NCBI RefSeq assembly: GCF_900100155.1
Contig: NZ_FMTP01000001.1
Location: 868,001-932,000 of the forward strand
Length of the DNA stretch: 64,000 nt
Source: Ancylobacter rudongensis
GTDB taxonomy: Bacteria > Pseudomonadota > Alphaproteobacteria > Rhizobiales > Xanthobacteraceae
Direction: 5' to 3'
Shown here piece after piece: positions 44,263 to 53,448 of the stretch. The position numbers and the translations under genes are program-made. Numbering within the stretch: position 1 is the stretch's first letter; each line of letters begins with the position of its first letter. The notes beneath the pieces are model-generated. The model worked only from the letters and a program-made list of their open reading frames with translations, was not told the DNA's origin and did not search any database.

Positions 44263-45297
44263 ATGACCTTGAAATCGACGACGCTGGCGGCGGCGCTCGC
44301 CCTTCTCGTCAGCGCCGGCGCGGCCAGCGCCGAGGGGCAGCTCAACATCTACAACTGGGGCGACTACACCAGCCCCGAGCTGATCAAGAAGTTCGAGGAG
44401 ACGCACAAGGTCAAGGTGACCGTCACCGACTACGATTCCAACGACACGGCGCTGGCCAAGATCCGCGCCGGCGGCCACGGCTTCGACATCGTGGTGCCCT
44501 CGGCCAACTATCTGCCGATCTGGATCAAGGAAGGCCTGCTGCTGGAGGCCCGGCCCGACCAGATGCCGAACTTCAAGAATGTGGACGAGCGCTGGGTGAA
44601 TGTCGCCTGGGATCCGGGCCGGCACTATTCGGTGCCGTGGCAGTGGGGCCTCAGCGGCATCGGCGTCAACACCAAGGTCTATGGCGGCGACATCAACACC
44701 TCGGCGATCTTCCTCGACCCGCCGAAGGAACTGGTCGGCAAGATCAATGTCGAACCGGAAATGAACGACGTGCTGTTCGCCACCATCCGCTATCTCGGCG
44801 GCGAGTGGTGCACCACCGACAAGGCGCTGCTGAAGCAGGTGCGCGACAAGCTGCTGGAAGCCAAGCCGAAATGGCTGGCCATGGACTATTCCGTCACCGA
44901 GAAGCTGCCCTCGGGCGACTATGCCGGGGTGTATTACTGGAACGGCGCCATCCTGCGCGCGCGCCTGAAGAACCCGGACGTCGCCTTCGGCTACCCAAAG
45001 GAAGGCTACCCGCTGTTCATGGACAGCGTGACCATCCTCAAGGACGCCAAGAATGTCGAGAACGCCAAGGCGTTCATGAACTTCATCATGGAGCCGGAAA
45101 ACGCGGCGATGATCTCGGCCTTCGCCAAATATGCCAACGGCATCAAGGGCTCGGAAGCCTTCTTCCCCGCCGACATGAAGGGCGCGCCGGAGCTGAACGT
45201 TCCGGCCGAGTTCGAGAAGGCCGGCCAGTTCCTGGAAACCTGCTCGCCGGAAGTCTCCCAGCTCTATGCCCGCATCTGGACCGACATCAACAAGTGA
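44263..45297 (+). CDS. potD: Polyamine-type ABC transporter periplasmic binding protein
   Basis: A 344-residue PotD/PotF-type binding protein with signal peptide (cleavage near ASAEG). The mature N-terminus NIYNWGDYTSPELIKKFEE and FDIVVPSANY are typical of spermidine/putrescine-binding proteins. It is the last gene of the cluster, followed by a strong terminator. The ligand may be a polyamine or another amino compound. Confidence 0.93.
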   Translation: MTLKSTTLAAALALLVSAGAASAEGQLNIYNWGDYTSPELIKKFEETHKVKVTVTDYDSNDTALAKIRAGGHGFDIVVPSANYLPIWIKEGLLLEARPDQMPNFKNVDERWVNVAWDPGRHYSVPWQWGLSGIGVNTKVYGGDINTSAIFLDPPKELVGKINVEPEMNDVLFATIRYLGGEWCTTDKALLKQVRDKLLEAKPKWLAMDYSVTEKLPSGDYAGVYYWNGAILRARLKNPDVAFGYPKEGYPLFMDSVTILKDAKNVENAKAFMNFIMEPENAAMISAFAKYANGIKGSEAFFPADMKGAPELNVPAEFEKAGQFLETCSPEVSQLYARIWTDINK

Positions 45298-45321
45298 CGG
45301 CAGCGGCTTGACCGAGGACAG

Positions 45322-45352
45322 GGGGAGGGCCGAACGGCCCTCCCCTTTTTTT
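45322..45352 (+). terminator. Strong Rho-independent terminator after potD
   Basis: Perfect 11-bp stem GGGGAGGGCCG/CGGCCCTCCCC with AA loop followed by seven T. It ends the polyamine transporter transcript. Confidence 0.95.
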
Positions 45353-45402
45353 GCCCGGCGACGCGCCACTCAGAAACGGTGTGGGAGACCCTCCGGGAGA
45401 CC

Positions 45403-45496
45403 GTCACCCCGGCCGAAGCCGAAGGCTTCGAGCCGGGATCGTCCGCCAAGGTCCCGAAGCGATCCCGGATAGGACCTGCGGTCCTTCCGGGATGAC
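45403..45496. repeat. Palindromic intergenic repeat element
   Basis: A 94-bp element between two convergent operons. Outer arms GTCACCCCGG (45403-45412) and CCGGGATGAC (45487-45496) are imperfect inverted copies. Inside are two hairpins: GAAGCC-GAA-GGCTTC (45415-45429) and ATCCCGGATAGGACC paired with GGTCCTTCCGGGAT (about 45462-45493). The GTCATCCCGG/CCGGGATGAC ends resemble palindromic repeats scattered through alphaproteobacterial genomes. Only one copy is seen in this window. Confidence 0.7.
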
Positions 45497-45524
45497 GCCG
45501 GCGGAAGCGTTCTCAAACAGGCAC

Positions 45525-47039
45525 TCAGTTCTTCACCGTCTCCTCAAGGAAGAAGCGGCCGAGCGGGTTCTGGTGGAAGTTGTCGATGTTCTTGCGGGTG
45601 ACGTTGATATAGGGGCTGTAATAGAGGTCGATCCAGTTGACGTCGCCCTTGGCCAGCTTCTGCAGCGTCACATACATGGCTTCGCGCTTGGTCGGGTCGG
45701 TCTCAAGCCGGGCGGCTTCCACCAGCGCCTTGACCTCGTCATTCTTGTAGCGGGTCATGTAGTTCATGTTGGTGTCGTGGCCGAGCACGAAGGTGGTCTT
45801 CTGGTCGACATCGAGAATGTCGTTGGTCCAGTACATCACCGAGATGTCGTAATCGCCGTTCACCAGCATGTCCCAGCTCTGGCTGGGGTCGACCTTCTGC
45901 AGCGTCACGCCGACGCCGGCCTTGGCCAGCTGCTGCTGCACGAGAACGGCGATCTGCTCGTCCGTCTCCTTGCCGGCATTGACGATGTAGTTGAGCGTGA
46001 GGTCCGAGGCGCCGGCGTCGGCCAGCATCTTCTTGGCCTTCTCCGGGTCATAGGGGCGCTGGAGATTGTCGGCATAGTGGTAGAGCGCGCCCTTGGGCAC
46101 ATAGGAATAGGCGACCTCGCCCAGCCCGAAGGTGGCGGCCTCGACGATCGCCTTCTTGTCGATCGCCATATCGAGCGCCTCGCGCACTTCCTTCTTCGCC
46201 AGCGCGCCATGCTCATGGTTGATCAGCATGTGGTCCTCGCGGGTCGAGGGATCGCTGATGACCTTGAGATCGGGATTGGTCTTCAGCTCGGCCACGCGCG
46301 AGAACGGCACGGTGATGGCGGCATCGACCTCGCCGGCCTGGATCTTCAGCATGCGGGTATTGTCGTCGGGAATGACCAGCCATTCCACGCCGTCGAGGCT
46401 GACCTTGTCGGCGTCCCAGTAATTGGGGTTCTTCTTCAGGATGATGCGGTCGCCGCGGCGCCATTCCACCAGGCTGAAGGCGCCCGAGCCGACCGGCTTC
46501 TCGGCGAAGGCGTCGGCGGCCGCGCCTTCCACCAGCTTCTTCGGCAGCACCGAGGCATTGGGCAGCGCCATCATCGACAGGAACGGCACCGACTTGCCCT
46601 TCAGCGTCACCACCAGCGTCTTCGGGTCGGTGGCGGTGGCGGTGTCGATCACCTTGAAGCTGTCGGACCAGAGCGAGCCGGCGTCGTCGCGGATGCGGAT
46701 CAGCGAGAAGGCGGCGTCCTCGGCGGTGACAGGGGCGCCGTCGGAGAACTTCGCGTCGCGCAGCTTGAAGGTGTAGGTCAGCCCGTCATCGGAAATGGTC
46801 CAGCTCTCGGCAAGGCCCGGCACCAGCTTGGTGCCGCTGGCGTCGACGCGGACCAGCACGTCGAACACGTTGGAGAACACCCAGTTGTCGACATTCTGCG
46901 CCGACTTGATCGGGTCGAAGGTGGTGGAATCCTCGTTGCGGGCGATGGTGAGCACGCCGGCGGCGTGGGCGTAGCTCGTCGAGAGCGAAAGAAGCGCGGC
47001 AAAAGCCGCGAGGCGGGATTTGCGGAAAGCGGTTTTCAC
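45525..47039 (-). CDS. Peptide ABC transporter periplasmic binding protein
   Basis: A 504-residue family 5 solute-binding protein (DppA/OppA type) with a signal peptide (cleavage near AHAAG). Typical features are TFDPIKSAQ near the N-terminus, LVPGLAESW, and SGAFSLVEW. The GTG at 47039 is chosen because GAGGAAG lies just upstream and gives a normal signal peptide; a start at 47069 would lie inside the ATPase gene. It is the last gene of the minus-strand operon that begins with a proline-iminopeptidase-like gene. Confidence 0.9.
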   Translation of the reverse strand: MKTAFRKSRLAAFAALLSLSTSYAHAAGVLTIARNEDSTTFDPIKSAQNVDNWVFSNVFDVLVRVDASGTKLVPGLAESWTISDDGLTYTFKLRDAKFSDGAPVTAEDAAFSLIRIRDDAGSLWSDSFKVIDTATATDPKTLVVTLKGKSVPFLSMMALPNASVLPKKLVEGAAADAFAEKPVGSGAFSLVEWRRGDRIILKKNPNYWDADKVSLDGVEWLVIPDDNTRMLKIQAGEVDAAITVPFSRVAELKTNPDLKVISDPSTREDHMLINHEHGALAKKEVREALDMAIDKKAIVEAATFGLGEVAYSYVPKGALYHYADNLQRPYDPEKAKKMLADAGASDLTLNYIVNAGKETDEQIAVLVQQQLAKAGVGVTLQKVDPSQSWDMLVNGDYDISVMYWTNDILDVDQKTTFVLGHDTNMNYMTRYKNDEVKALVEAARLETDPTKREAMYVTLQKLAKGDVNWIDLYYSPYINVTRKNIDNFHQNPLGRFFLEETVKN

Positions 47040-47058
47040 AGGTTTCTTCCTCTGGTGG

Positions 47059-48762
47059 TTAGCAGGCAATCAGCTCCGGCGGCGGCGCCAGCAGGCGCCG
47101 GTCCGGGTCGATGTCGGGAATGGCGGCGATGAGGGCGGCGGTGTAGGCCTCGCGCGGCCGCGCGAAGACCTCGGCGCAGGGCCCCTCCTCCACGATGCGC
47201 CCGTGATGCATCACCACCACCCGCTCGCAGAGATGGCGCACGATGGCGAGGTCATGGGCGATGAAGACCAGCGTCAGGTCCATCGTCTTCACCAGCCGCT
47301 GGAACAGCGCCACGATCTGCGCCTGGATGGTGACGTCGAGCGCGGCGACGCATTCATCGGCGACGATCAGCCGGGGGTCGACCGCCAGCGCCCGGGCGAT
47401 GCCGGCGCGCTGGCACTGGCCGCCGCTGAGCTGGCGCGGGCGACGCCCGGCAAGGGCGGGGTCGAGCTCGACCAGTTCCAGCAGTTCCGTCACCCGCGCC
47501 GGAATGGCGGCGGGCGCCACCTTGCCCTGGACATGCAGCACCTCGGCGAGCGTCTGGCCGATGGTGAGGCGCGGGTTGAGCGAGTTGAACGGGTCCTGGA
47601 ACACCATGGCGGCCTGGCGGCGGATCTTCGCCAGCGCCACCGCCGGTTGTCCCCGCAGGGTGGCGCCATCGAAGCTCACATGCCCGTCGGAAATCGGGGT
47701 GAGGCCGAGCATCGCCCGCGCCAGCGTCGACTTGCCCGAGCCGCTCTCGCCGACAATGCCGACCGTCTCGCCCGGCCTGATCTGCAGCGACACACCATCC
47801 ACGGCGCTGAAGCTGCGGCGCCGGCCGAACAGGCCGCCGGGGAGCGGGTAGCGGATGTGCAGATCGTCGATTTCCACCAGCGGGCGCGCCGGCACGGCGG
47901 AGGGGCGCGGCAAGCTGGCCTCATCGGTCCGATCGGCCTGATCGTCCACCTGATCGTACTCGCCATCCGCCGGCATGGAGGGGTGGCTGGCGATGAGCGC
48001 CCGCGTATAGGGATGGGCCGGCCCGGCGAGCAGCGCGCGCTTGTCGCCCACCTCGACCACCCGCCCCTGCCGCATCACCGCGATGCGGTCGCAGGTCTGC
48101 GCGACCACGCCGAGATCATGGGTGATGAGGATGATGGAGAGGCCGCGCTTCTCGCGCAACTCCATGAGAAGACGCAGGATTTGCGCCTGGATCGTGACAT
48201 CGAGCGCGGTGGTGGGCTCGTCGGCGATGAGGATTTTCGGGTCACAGGCGAGCGCCACCGCGATCATCGCCCGCTGGCGCATGCCGCCGGAAAATTCGTG
48301 CGGATAGCTCGCGAACTGGCGCGCCGGGTCGGTGAATCCCACCTGCCCCATGATCGCCAGCGCCTCCGCCTTCGCCGCCGCCCGATCGAGCCGCCGGTGA
48401 AAGCACAACCCCTCGACAATCTGATCGCCGACCCGCATCACCGGATCGAGATGGCTGCTAGGGTTCTGAAATATCATGCCTATTTCGGCGCCGCGCACCT
48501 GCTGCATCTGCGCTTCACCCAGCGCCAGCAGGTCGCGCCCGCCCATCCAGACCTCGCCCCGGGCGACCGAGATGGCGCGCGAGGGCAGCAATTGCACCAG
48601 CGAGCGGCACAGCAGGCTCTTGCCCGACCCGCTCTCCCCGACCAGCCCAAGAATTTCGCCCGGCGCAAGGTCGAGCGAGACGCGTTCGAGCAAGGTGCGC
48701 TCGCCCTCATCACCCCGCACCACGACGGAGAGATCACGTACCGACAGCAACGGGGCGCTCAT
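47059..48762 (-). CDS. Peptide ABC transporter, fused double ATPase (DppD-DppF type)
   Basis: A 567-residue fusion of two ABC ATPases that in E. coli are separate DppD and DppF proteins. Domain 1 has Walker A GESGSGKS (42-49), signature FSGGM (157-161) and ADEPTTALD. Domain 2 has Walker A GESGSGKS (338-345), signature LSGGQ (445-449) and a Walker B reading [10 protein letters not shown] charged linker lies about 262-295. The start at 48762 overlaps the upstream permease stop (ATGA); the frame extends upstream without homology. Confidence 0.93.
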   Translation of the reverse strand: MSAPLLSVRDLSVVVRGDEGERTLLERVSLDLAPGEILGLVGESGSGKSLLCRSLVQLLPSRAISVARGEVWMGGRDLLALGEAQMQQVRGAEIGMIFQNPSSHLDPVMRVGDQIVEGLCFHRRLDRAAAKAEALAIMGQVGFTDPARQFASYPHEFSGGMRQRAMIAVALACDPKILIADEPTTALDVTIQAQILRLLMELREKRGLSIILITHDLGVVAQTCDRIAVMRQGRVVEVGDKRALLAGPAHPYTRALIASHPSMPADGEYDQVDDQADRTDEASLPRPSAVPARPLVEIDDLHIRYPLPGGLFGRRRSFSAVDGVSLQIRPGETVGIVGESGSGKSTLARAMLGLTPISDGHVSFDGATLRGQPAVALAKIRRQAAMVFQDPFNSLNPRLTIGQTLAEVLHVQGKVAPAAIPARVTELLELVELDPALAGRRPRQLSGGQCQRAGIARALAVDPRLIVADECVAALDVTIQAQIVALFQRLVKTMDLTLVFIAHDLAIVRHLCERVVVMHHGRIVEEGPCAEVFARPREAYTAALIAAIPDIDPDRRLLAPPPELIAC

Positions 48763-49583
48763 TCGTGAACTCCCATCGCTTCGCCGAGCGCGTCGCCGAT
48801 CATTGAAAAACCGAATGCCAGCAAGACGATAGACAGGCCGGGGAACAGGGTGATCCACCAGGCCTGCGAGAGAAACGCCTGGCCCTCCGCCACCATGATG
48901 CCCCACTCCGCCGTGGGCGGTTGGACGCCGAGGCCGAGATAGGAGATCGCTGCGCCGGAGAGCAGCACCAGCACCGCGTCGGACATGCAGAACACCAGCG
49001 AACCCGCGACGGAATTCGGCAGCAGGTGCCGGAACAGCACCCGCGTGCGCGAAAAGCCGAGGCTCACCGCCGCCACAGCGTAATCGGCATTCTTCAGCAC
49101 GAGAATCTGCGCCCGTATCAGCCGCGCATAGGAGACCCAGCCGACCAGCGCCATGGCGATGTAGAAGCTGGACAGCCCCGGCCCGAGAATGGCGATGATG
49201 GAGAGCATCAGCACCAGGAAGGGGAAGGCGAGGATGATGTCGATCAGCCGCATCAGCACCGCATCGACGATGCCGCCCACGAAACCGGCGATCGCACCGA
49301 TGACGGTGCCGATGACGAGCGGAAAGAACACCCCGATCGCCGCCATTTGCAGGTCGACCCGGGCGCCAAAAATGATGCGCGAGAGGATGTCTCGGCCGAA
49401 ATTGTCGGTCCCGAACGGGTGCGCCAGCGAGGGCGGCTGGATGCGCGCCGCCCCGTCCTGAAAAATCGGATCATAGGGGGCGATTACCGGCGCGGCGAGT
49501 GCGGCCAGCGCGAAGCCGCCGACCAGCACCAGCCCGGCAATGAGCGTGCGGCTCATGCGTTTGCGTGACGCGGGCGCGCTCAC
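48759..49583 (-). CDS. Peptide ABC transporter permease, DppC-like
   Basis: A 274-residue DppC-type permease with an N-terminal helix (14-34), the HPFGTDNFGRDILSR motif characteristic of this family, and the coupling loop AVSLGFSRTRVLFRHLLPN. It starts with GTG in a GTGA overlap with the DppB-like gene and ends in an ATGA overlap with the ATPase gene. Confidence 0.93.
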   Translation of the reverse strand: MSAPASRKRMSRTLIAGLVLVGGFALAALAAPVIAPYDPIFQDGAARIQPPSLAHPFGTDNFGRDILSRIIFGARVDLQMAAIGVFFPLVIGTVIGAIAGFVGGIVDAVLMRLIDIILAFPFLVLMLSIIAILGPGLSSFYIAMALVGWVSYARLIRAQILVLKNADYAVAAVSLGFSRTRVLFRHLLPNSVAGSLVFCMSDAVLVLLSGAAISYLGLGVQPPTAEWGIMVAEGQAFLSQAWWITLFPGLSIVLLAFGFSMIGDALGEAMGVHE

Positions 49584-50518
49584 AGCTTCACCCGCGGGTC
49601 GGCGGCGACGGTGGCGATGTCGGCGAGAAAGTTCACCAGCACGGTGGCGCAGGCGAACACCATGGCGACGCCCTGCACCACCATGTAGTCGCGCGAGAAG
49701 ATCGCCCGCACCAGCAGCTGCCCCATGCCCGGCAGGGCGAAGATGCTCTCGATCACCACCGTGCCGCCGATCAGCCAGCCGATGTTCACCGCCAGCAGGT
49801 TGATGGTGGGCACGATGGAATTCGGCAGCACATGGCGCCAGAACACGATGGATTCAGGCATGCCGCGTGCCCGGGCGGCGGTGGCAACGTCGGATTTCAG
49901 CCAGTCCACCATCGCCGCCCGCAGCGAGCGCAGCAGCACGGTGGACAGCGACAGCGCGATGGTGAGCGCGGGCAGCGCCAGATGCGCCAGCTTGTCACCC
50001 AGCGTCTCGCCATAGCCGGAGACGGGGAAAATGGGGAACTTCACCGCCAGCAACATGATCAGCATCAGCCCGAGCCAGAAAGGGGGAAAGCCGATGCCGA
50101 AGGTGGAGACGAAGCGGATCGCGTGGTCGACCGGCCGGCCCTGGTTGCGGGCGGCAATCGCGGCGAGTGGCACGGCGATGAGGATGGAAAGCACCACGCT
50201 GCAAAGGATGAGCGCGAAGGTCGGCTCGATCCGGGTGCCGATCAGCCGCAGCACGTCGATCCGGTAGACGATCGACATGCCCATCTCACCATTGGCGAGG
50301 TTTCGCAGGAAATACAGATATTGCAGCCACAAAGGCTCATCGAGCCCGAACTGGGCCCGGATATTGGCGATAGCGGTCGGCGTGGCGCGGGCGCCCAGCA
50401 GCACCCGCGCCGGATCACCCGGAATCATCCGCACCAGGATGAAGGTGATGAGGCTGACGCCGAAGACAACCGGCACGAATTGCAGCGGCCGCAGCAGGAT
50501 GAAGGAATAGCGGTGCAT
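49580..50518 (-). CDS. Peptide ABC transporter permease, DppB-like
   Basis: A 312-residue DppB-type permease with about six helices. VRMIPGDPARVLLG after helix 1 and the coupling loop ATAARARGMPESIVFWRHVLPN are family features. The start at 50518 is 2 bp from the stop of the upstream iminopeptidase-like gene, so both are surely co-transcribed. The longer open frame upstream is antisense-like noise inside that gene. Confidence 0.93.
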   Translation of the reverse strand: MHRYSFILLRPLQFVPVVFGVSLITFILVRMIPGDPARVLLGARATPTAIANIRAQFGLDEPLWLQYLYFLRNLANGEMGMSIVYRIDVLRLIGTRIEPTFALILCSVVLSILIAVPLAAIAARNQGRPVDHAIRFVSTFGIGFPPFWLGLMLIMLLAVKFPIFPVSGYGETLGDKLAHLALPALTIALSLSTVLLRSLRAAMVDWLKSDVATAARARGMPESIVFWRHVLPNSIVPTINLLAVNIGWLIGGTVVIESIFALPGMGQLLVRAIFSRDYMVVQGVAMVFACATVLVNFLADIATVAADPRVKL

Positions 50519-50520
50519 CT

Positions 50521-51408
50521 CTATCGCGTTACGCTGGCGAGGAAGTCGAGCAGAGGCGGGTAGTAGCCGGCCGGGTTCTCGTAGAACGGCATGTGGCTGG
50601 CATTGGCGACGACATTGATCCGCGCCTGCGGCAGCGCGCTCTTCATCCGCATCGCACAGGCGGGAGTCAGCTCGTCGCGCTCGCCCACCACGATCAGCGT
50701 CGGTACGGTAATCTTCGGCAGGTCGGGAATGCGGTTCCAGTCCTTCAGATTGCCGGTGTAGAGAAACTCGTTCGGCCCCTGCATGGTGCCATAGGGACCC
50801 ATGTTCCAGTCTGCGAGCGAGCGCTGCACCGGCGCCGGCCATTCCGGCAGCCGGCAGACATGGCGGTAGTTCAACAGCGTGATGGCGGCCTGATATTCGG
50901 GATGGTCGAAAGTGCCGGCCGCCTCGTGCTTCTGCATCATCGCCACCGTTTCCGGCCCGAGCGCGGCGCGCAGCTTCTCCAGTTCGCTCACCAGATGCGG
51001 CATGTCCGCCACCGTGTCGGCGAGGATCAGGCTCTTCAGCGTCTGCGGATAGGCCAGCGCATAGTCGATGGCGAGCCAGCCACCCCAGCTATGGCCAAGC
51101 AGATGCACCTTGCCGAGGCCCAGCGCGGCCCGCACGGTCTCGGTTTCTTCGACATAGCGTTCGATCGTCCACAGCGCGGTATCGGTCGGCCGGTCGGCGG
51201 CGCCGGTGCCGAGCTGGTCGAAGGCCACGACCCGGTAGCCCTGATCGATCAGGCAGGAATGTGCCTCCCGCAGATAGTCACAGGCCAGCCCAGGCCCGCC
51301 ATTGAGGAGAAAGACGGTTTCCTCGCCCGCCCCGAAGGAATAGGCCACCACGCGGTGTCCGCCGACACTCACTTCATGCCGCTCATGCGGCTCGATCTCC
51401 CGCCACAT
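50521..51408 (-). CDS. Proline iminopeptidase-like alpha/beta hydrolase (S33), operon head
   Basis: A 295-residue alpha/beta hydrolase of the proline iminopeptidase family. Nucleophile Ser107 lies in GHSWGG and the acid/His candidates in VVGERDEL and NASHMPF. The oxyanion motif reads NGGPG (36-40) instead of the usual HGGPG. It probably cleaves N-terminal residues from small peptides or related amides. It heads the peptide-transporter operon, and a CTATCA-type box lies 65 bp upstream of its start, next to a divergent LuxR solo. Confidence 0.9.
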   Translation of the reverse strand: MWREIEPHERHEVSVGGHRVVAYSFGAGEETVFLLNGGPGLACDYLREAHSCLIDQGYRVVAFDQLGTGAADRPTDTALWTIERYVEETETVRAALGLGKVHLLGHSWGGWLAIDYALAYPQTLKSLILADTVADMPHLVSELEKLRAALGPETVAMMQKHEAAGTFDHPEYQAAITLLNYRHVCRLPEWPAPVQRSLADWNMGPYGTMQGPNEFLYTGNLKDWNRIPDLPKITVPTLIVVGERDELTPACAMRMKSALPQARINVVANASHMPFYENPAGYYPPLLDFLASVTR

Positions 51409-51473
51409 CGTCCGGCCCGTCCCTGCTCAACAAAAAGGCATGCTCAATTCCTAGAGAAATCGGGAGTCCAAAC

Positions 51474-51493
51474 CAGCTATCAGAAGTGATAGG
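51474..51493. promoter_or_regulatory. lux-box-like element 1 between peptidase operon and luxR
   Basis: The 16-bp palindrome CTATCAGAAGTGATAG (51477-51492) with matching flanks forms a 20-bp block identical, in opposite orientation, to 52338-52357. It lies 65 bp upstream of the minus-strand peptidase/transporter operon and 30 bp upstream of luxR. The size and symmetry suit a LuxR-family dimer. Confidence 0.8.
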
Positions 51494-51523
51494 TTCATCG
51501 CTCAGGCGGGAGGACGCTCGGCG

Positions 51524-52285
51524 ATGGGGGCCGACATCGGACTGATCGAACAGCAGCTGAACGCGGCCACCACGCTGGGCGCGCAGGTCGACCTTTTGTT
51601 TGAAGCCATGCACGATTTCGGCTTCGACGCGCTGATCTACGATTACACCCCGGCGCGCTTCGACCTTGACGGCACGCAGATGATGCCGTCCGTCCTGGAG
51701 CTGCGCAATGTCGACGAAACCATGCGTGACTACTGGTTCGGCCAGGGCTATTTCCGCCTCGACCCTGTGCAGAAGGTAGCACTGGGCACGACGAGGCCCT
51801 TCGTCTGGAACTATGACGCGCGGGCCGAGACGCTGATCCGCGCCTTCATGAACGAGGACAGCGCCCCGGTGGCCGACTTCCTCGCCGAGCGCGGTATGAG
51901 CGCCGGTGTCACCGTGCCGGTGCATATGCCGGGCGGCGACTACGCGACCGTGACCGGGATACGCTGCGGCGACGGGCGTTTCGCCGAGCGCGAGGCCAAG
52001 CACTGCCTGGGTGAATTCGGCCTGCTGGCGCATCTCTTCCAGCACGCCGCCGCCTGCGGGCTGCGCGAGGACCGCCGGCTCGATGGCCTGCCGCGCCTGA
52101 CCGCCCGCGAGCGCGAATGCCTGCGCCACGCCGCCGAAGGGCTTTCCGCCAAGGAGATCTCGCGCGCGCTTGGGCGCTCCGTGCCCACTGTGGTGATGCA
52201 CCTGAACGCCGCCATGCGGAAACTGCAGGCGAAGAACCGCACCCAGGCGGCGGTGCGGGCGGCGCGGCTGCGCCTGCTCGATTGA
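51524..52285 (+). CDS. LuxR solo of the plant-associated (OryR/PipR) type
   Basis: A 253-residue LuxR-family regulator. Residues about 15-170 form the autoinducer-binding domain, and 188-253 the GerE HTH (LTARERECLRHAAEGLSAKEIS). Aligning the conserved Asp70-Pro71 of TraR to Asp80-Pro81 here puts Met67 at TraR position 57 and Trp71 at position 61, where acyl-homoserine-lactone receptors have Trp and Tyr. Trp95 matches position 85. Met/Trp is the signature of plant-associated LuxR solos (OryR, XccR, PsoR, PipR). No luxI gene is in the window. Flanking iminopeptidase and peptide-transporter genes fit that class. Confidence 0.92.
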   Translation: MGADIGLIEQQLNAATTLGAQVDLLFEAMHDFGFDALIYDYTPARFDLDGTQMMPSVLELRNVDETMRDYWFGQGYFRLDPVQKVALGTTRPFVWNYDARAETLIRAFMNEDSAPVADFLAERGMSAGVTVPVHMPGGDYATVTGIRCGDGRFAEREAKHCLGEFGLLAHLFQHAAACGLREDRRLDGLPRLTARERECLRHAAEGLSAKEISRALGRSVPTVVMHLNAAMRKLQAKNRTQAAVRAARLRLLD

Positions 52286-52307
52286 CCCGAGCTGCGCATG
52301 GCTCGGG
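52286..52307 (+). terminator. Hairpin right after luxR stop codon
   Basis: CCCGAGC (52286-52292) pairs with GCTCGGG (52301-52307) directly after the stop. No T-run follows, so termination here is uncertain; it would insulate luxR from the second iminopeptidase gene. Confidence 0.35.
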
Positions 52308-52337
52308 CACCTGGCGGGGTGATACATCCCCCCCCCG

Positions 52338-52357
52338 CCTATCACTTCTGATAGCTG
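52338..52357. promoter_or_regulatory. lux-box-like element 2 upstream of second iminopeptidase gene
   Basis: A 20-bp block that is the exact reverse complement of 51474-51493 (core CTATCACTTCTGATAG, 52339-52354). It lies 61 bp upstream of the gene at 52419, a usual position for LuxR activation next to a promoter. Confidence 0.8.
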
Positions 52358-52418
52358 CCGCCTCCTTCGCCGACTGCCTATTTTCCTGCCCATCGATACC
52401 GGCGGCAGGAGATCAGGC

Positions 52419-53348
52419 ATGGGCGCAGTGGGCAGCGTGGAGGGGTGTGTGCCCTTCCGGGGACATCAGACCTGGTACCGGGTGACAGGCGACCTCAAAG
52501 GCCCGCGCCTGCCGCTGGTGGTGGCCCATGGCGGCCCCGGCTGCACCCACGACTATGTCGATTCCTTCAAGGACATCGCCGCGCTCGATGGCCGCGCCGT
52601 CATCCATTACGACCAACTCGGCAACGGCAAGTCGACGCATCTGCCGGAGAAGGGGCCTGAGTTCTGGACCGTCGACCTCTTCCTCGCCGAACTCGACGCG
52701 CTGCTGGCGCATCTGGGCATCGCCGAGCGCTACGCCTTTCTCGGCCAGTCCTGGGGCGGGATGCTCGGGGCCGAGCACGCTGTGCGCCGGCCGCAGGGGC
52801 TGAAGGCGCTGGTGATCGCCAATTCCCCGGCCAACATGCACACATGGGTTGCCGAGGCGAACCGCCTGCGCCGCGAACTGCCGATCGAGGTGCAGGAGAC
52901 GCTCAATCGTCACGAGGCCGCCGGCACGTTGACGGATCCGGACTACATCAGGGCCTCGATGGCCTTCTACGACCGCCATGTCTGCCGGGTGACGCCCTGG
53001 CCGGCGGAGGTCGCCCGCACCTTCGCGGCGATGGATGCGGACAACACGGTCTATCGCCACATGAATGGGCCGACGGAATTCCACGTCATCGGCACGATGA
53101 GGGACTGGACCATCGAGGACCGGCTGGCGCGGATCGCCGCGCCGACGCTGCTGATCTCCGGCGCGCATGACGAGGCCACGCCCGAGGTCGTGCGACCCTA
53201 TCGCGAGAAGGTGCCTGACATACGCTGGGTGCTGTTTCCCGATTCCAGCCACATGCCGCATGTCGAGGAGAAGGAGGCCTGCCTGAAGGTGGTCTCCGAT
53301 TTTCTCCAACAGCACGACAGCAACGAGCCGGCCAGCCCCGCACCGTGA
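52419..53348 (+). CDS. pip: Proline iminopeptidase (S33), PipA-like
   Basis: A 309-residue proline iminopeptidase. The oxyanion motif HGGPG is at 37-41, nucleophile Ser111 is in GQSWGG, and the His candidate is in SSHMPH near the C-terminus. It removes N-terminal proline or similar residues from small peptides in the cytoplasm. In plant-associated bacteria such a gene is the usual neighbour and target of an OryR/PipR-type LuxR solo. The start has no strong ribosome site but fits the family N-terminus. Confidence 0.93.
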   Translation: MGAVGSVEGCVPFRGHQTWYRVTGDLKGPRLPLVVAHGGPGCTHDYVDSFKDIAALDGRAVIHYDQLGNGKSTHLPEKGPEFWTVDLFLAELDALLAHLGIAERYAFLGQSWGGMLGAEHAVRRPQGLKALVIANSPANMHTWVAEANRLRRELPIEVQETLNRHEAAGTLTDPDYIRASMAFYDRHVCRVTPWPAEVARTFAAMDADNTVYRHMNGPTEFHVIGTMRDWTIEDRLARIAAPTLLISGAHDEATPEVVRPYREKVPDIRWVLFPDSSHMPHVEEKEACLKVVSDFLQQHDSNEPASPAP

Positions 53349-53448
53349 GGGCATAGCCGCAACCGCGCGGGTTTCGTCGACTCCTGGTCGCTGCGTCGGA
53401 ACCTCGGGTCGCTGCCGCTACTTGTCCCCGGCCAAAGGGGACTCGCCT

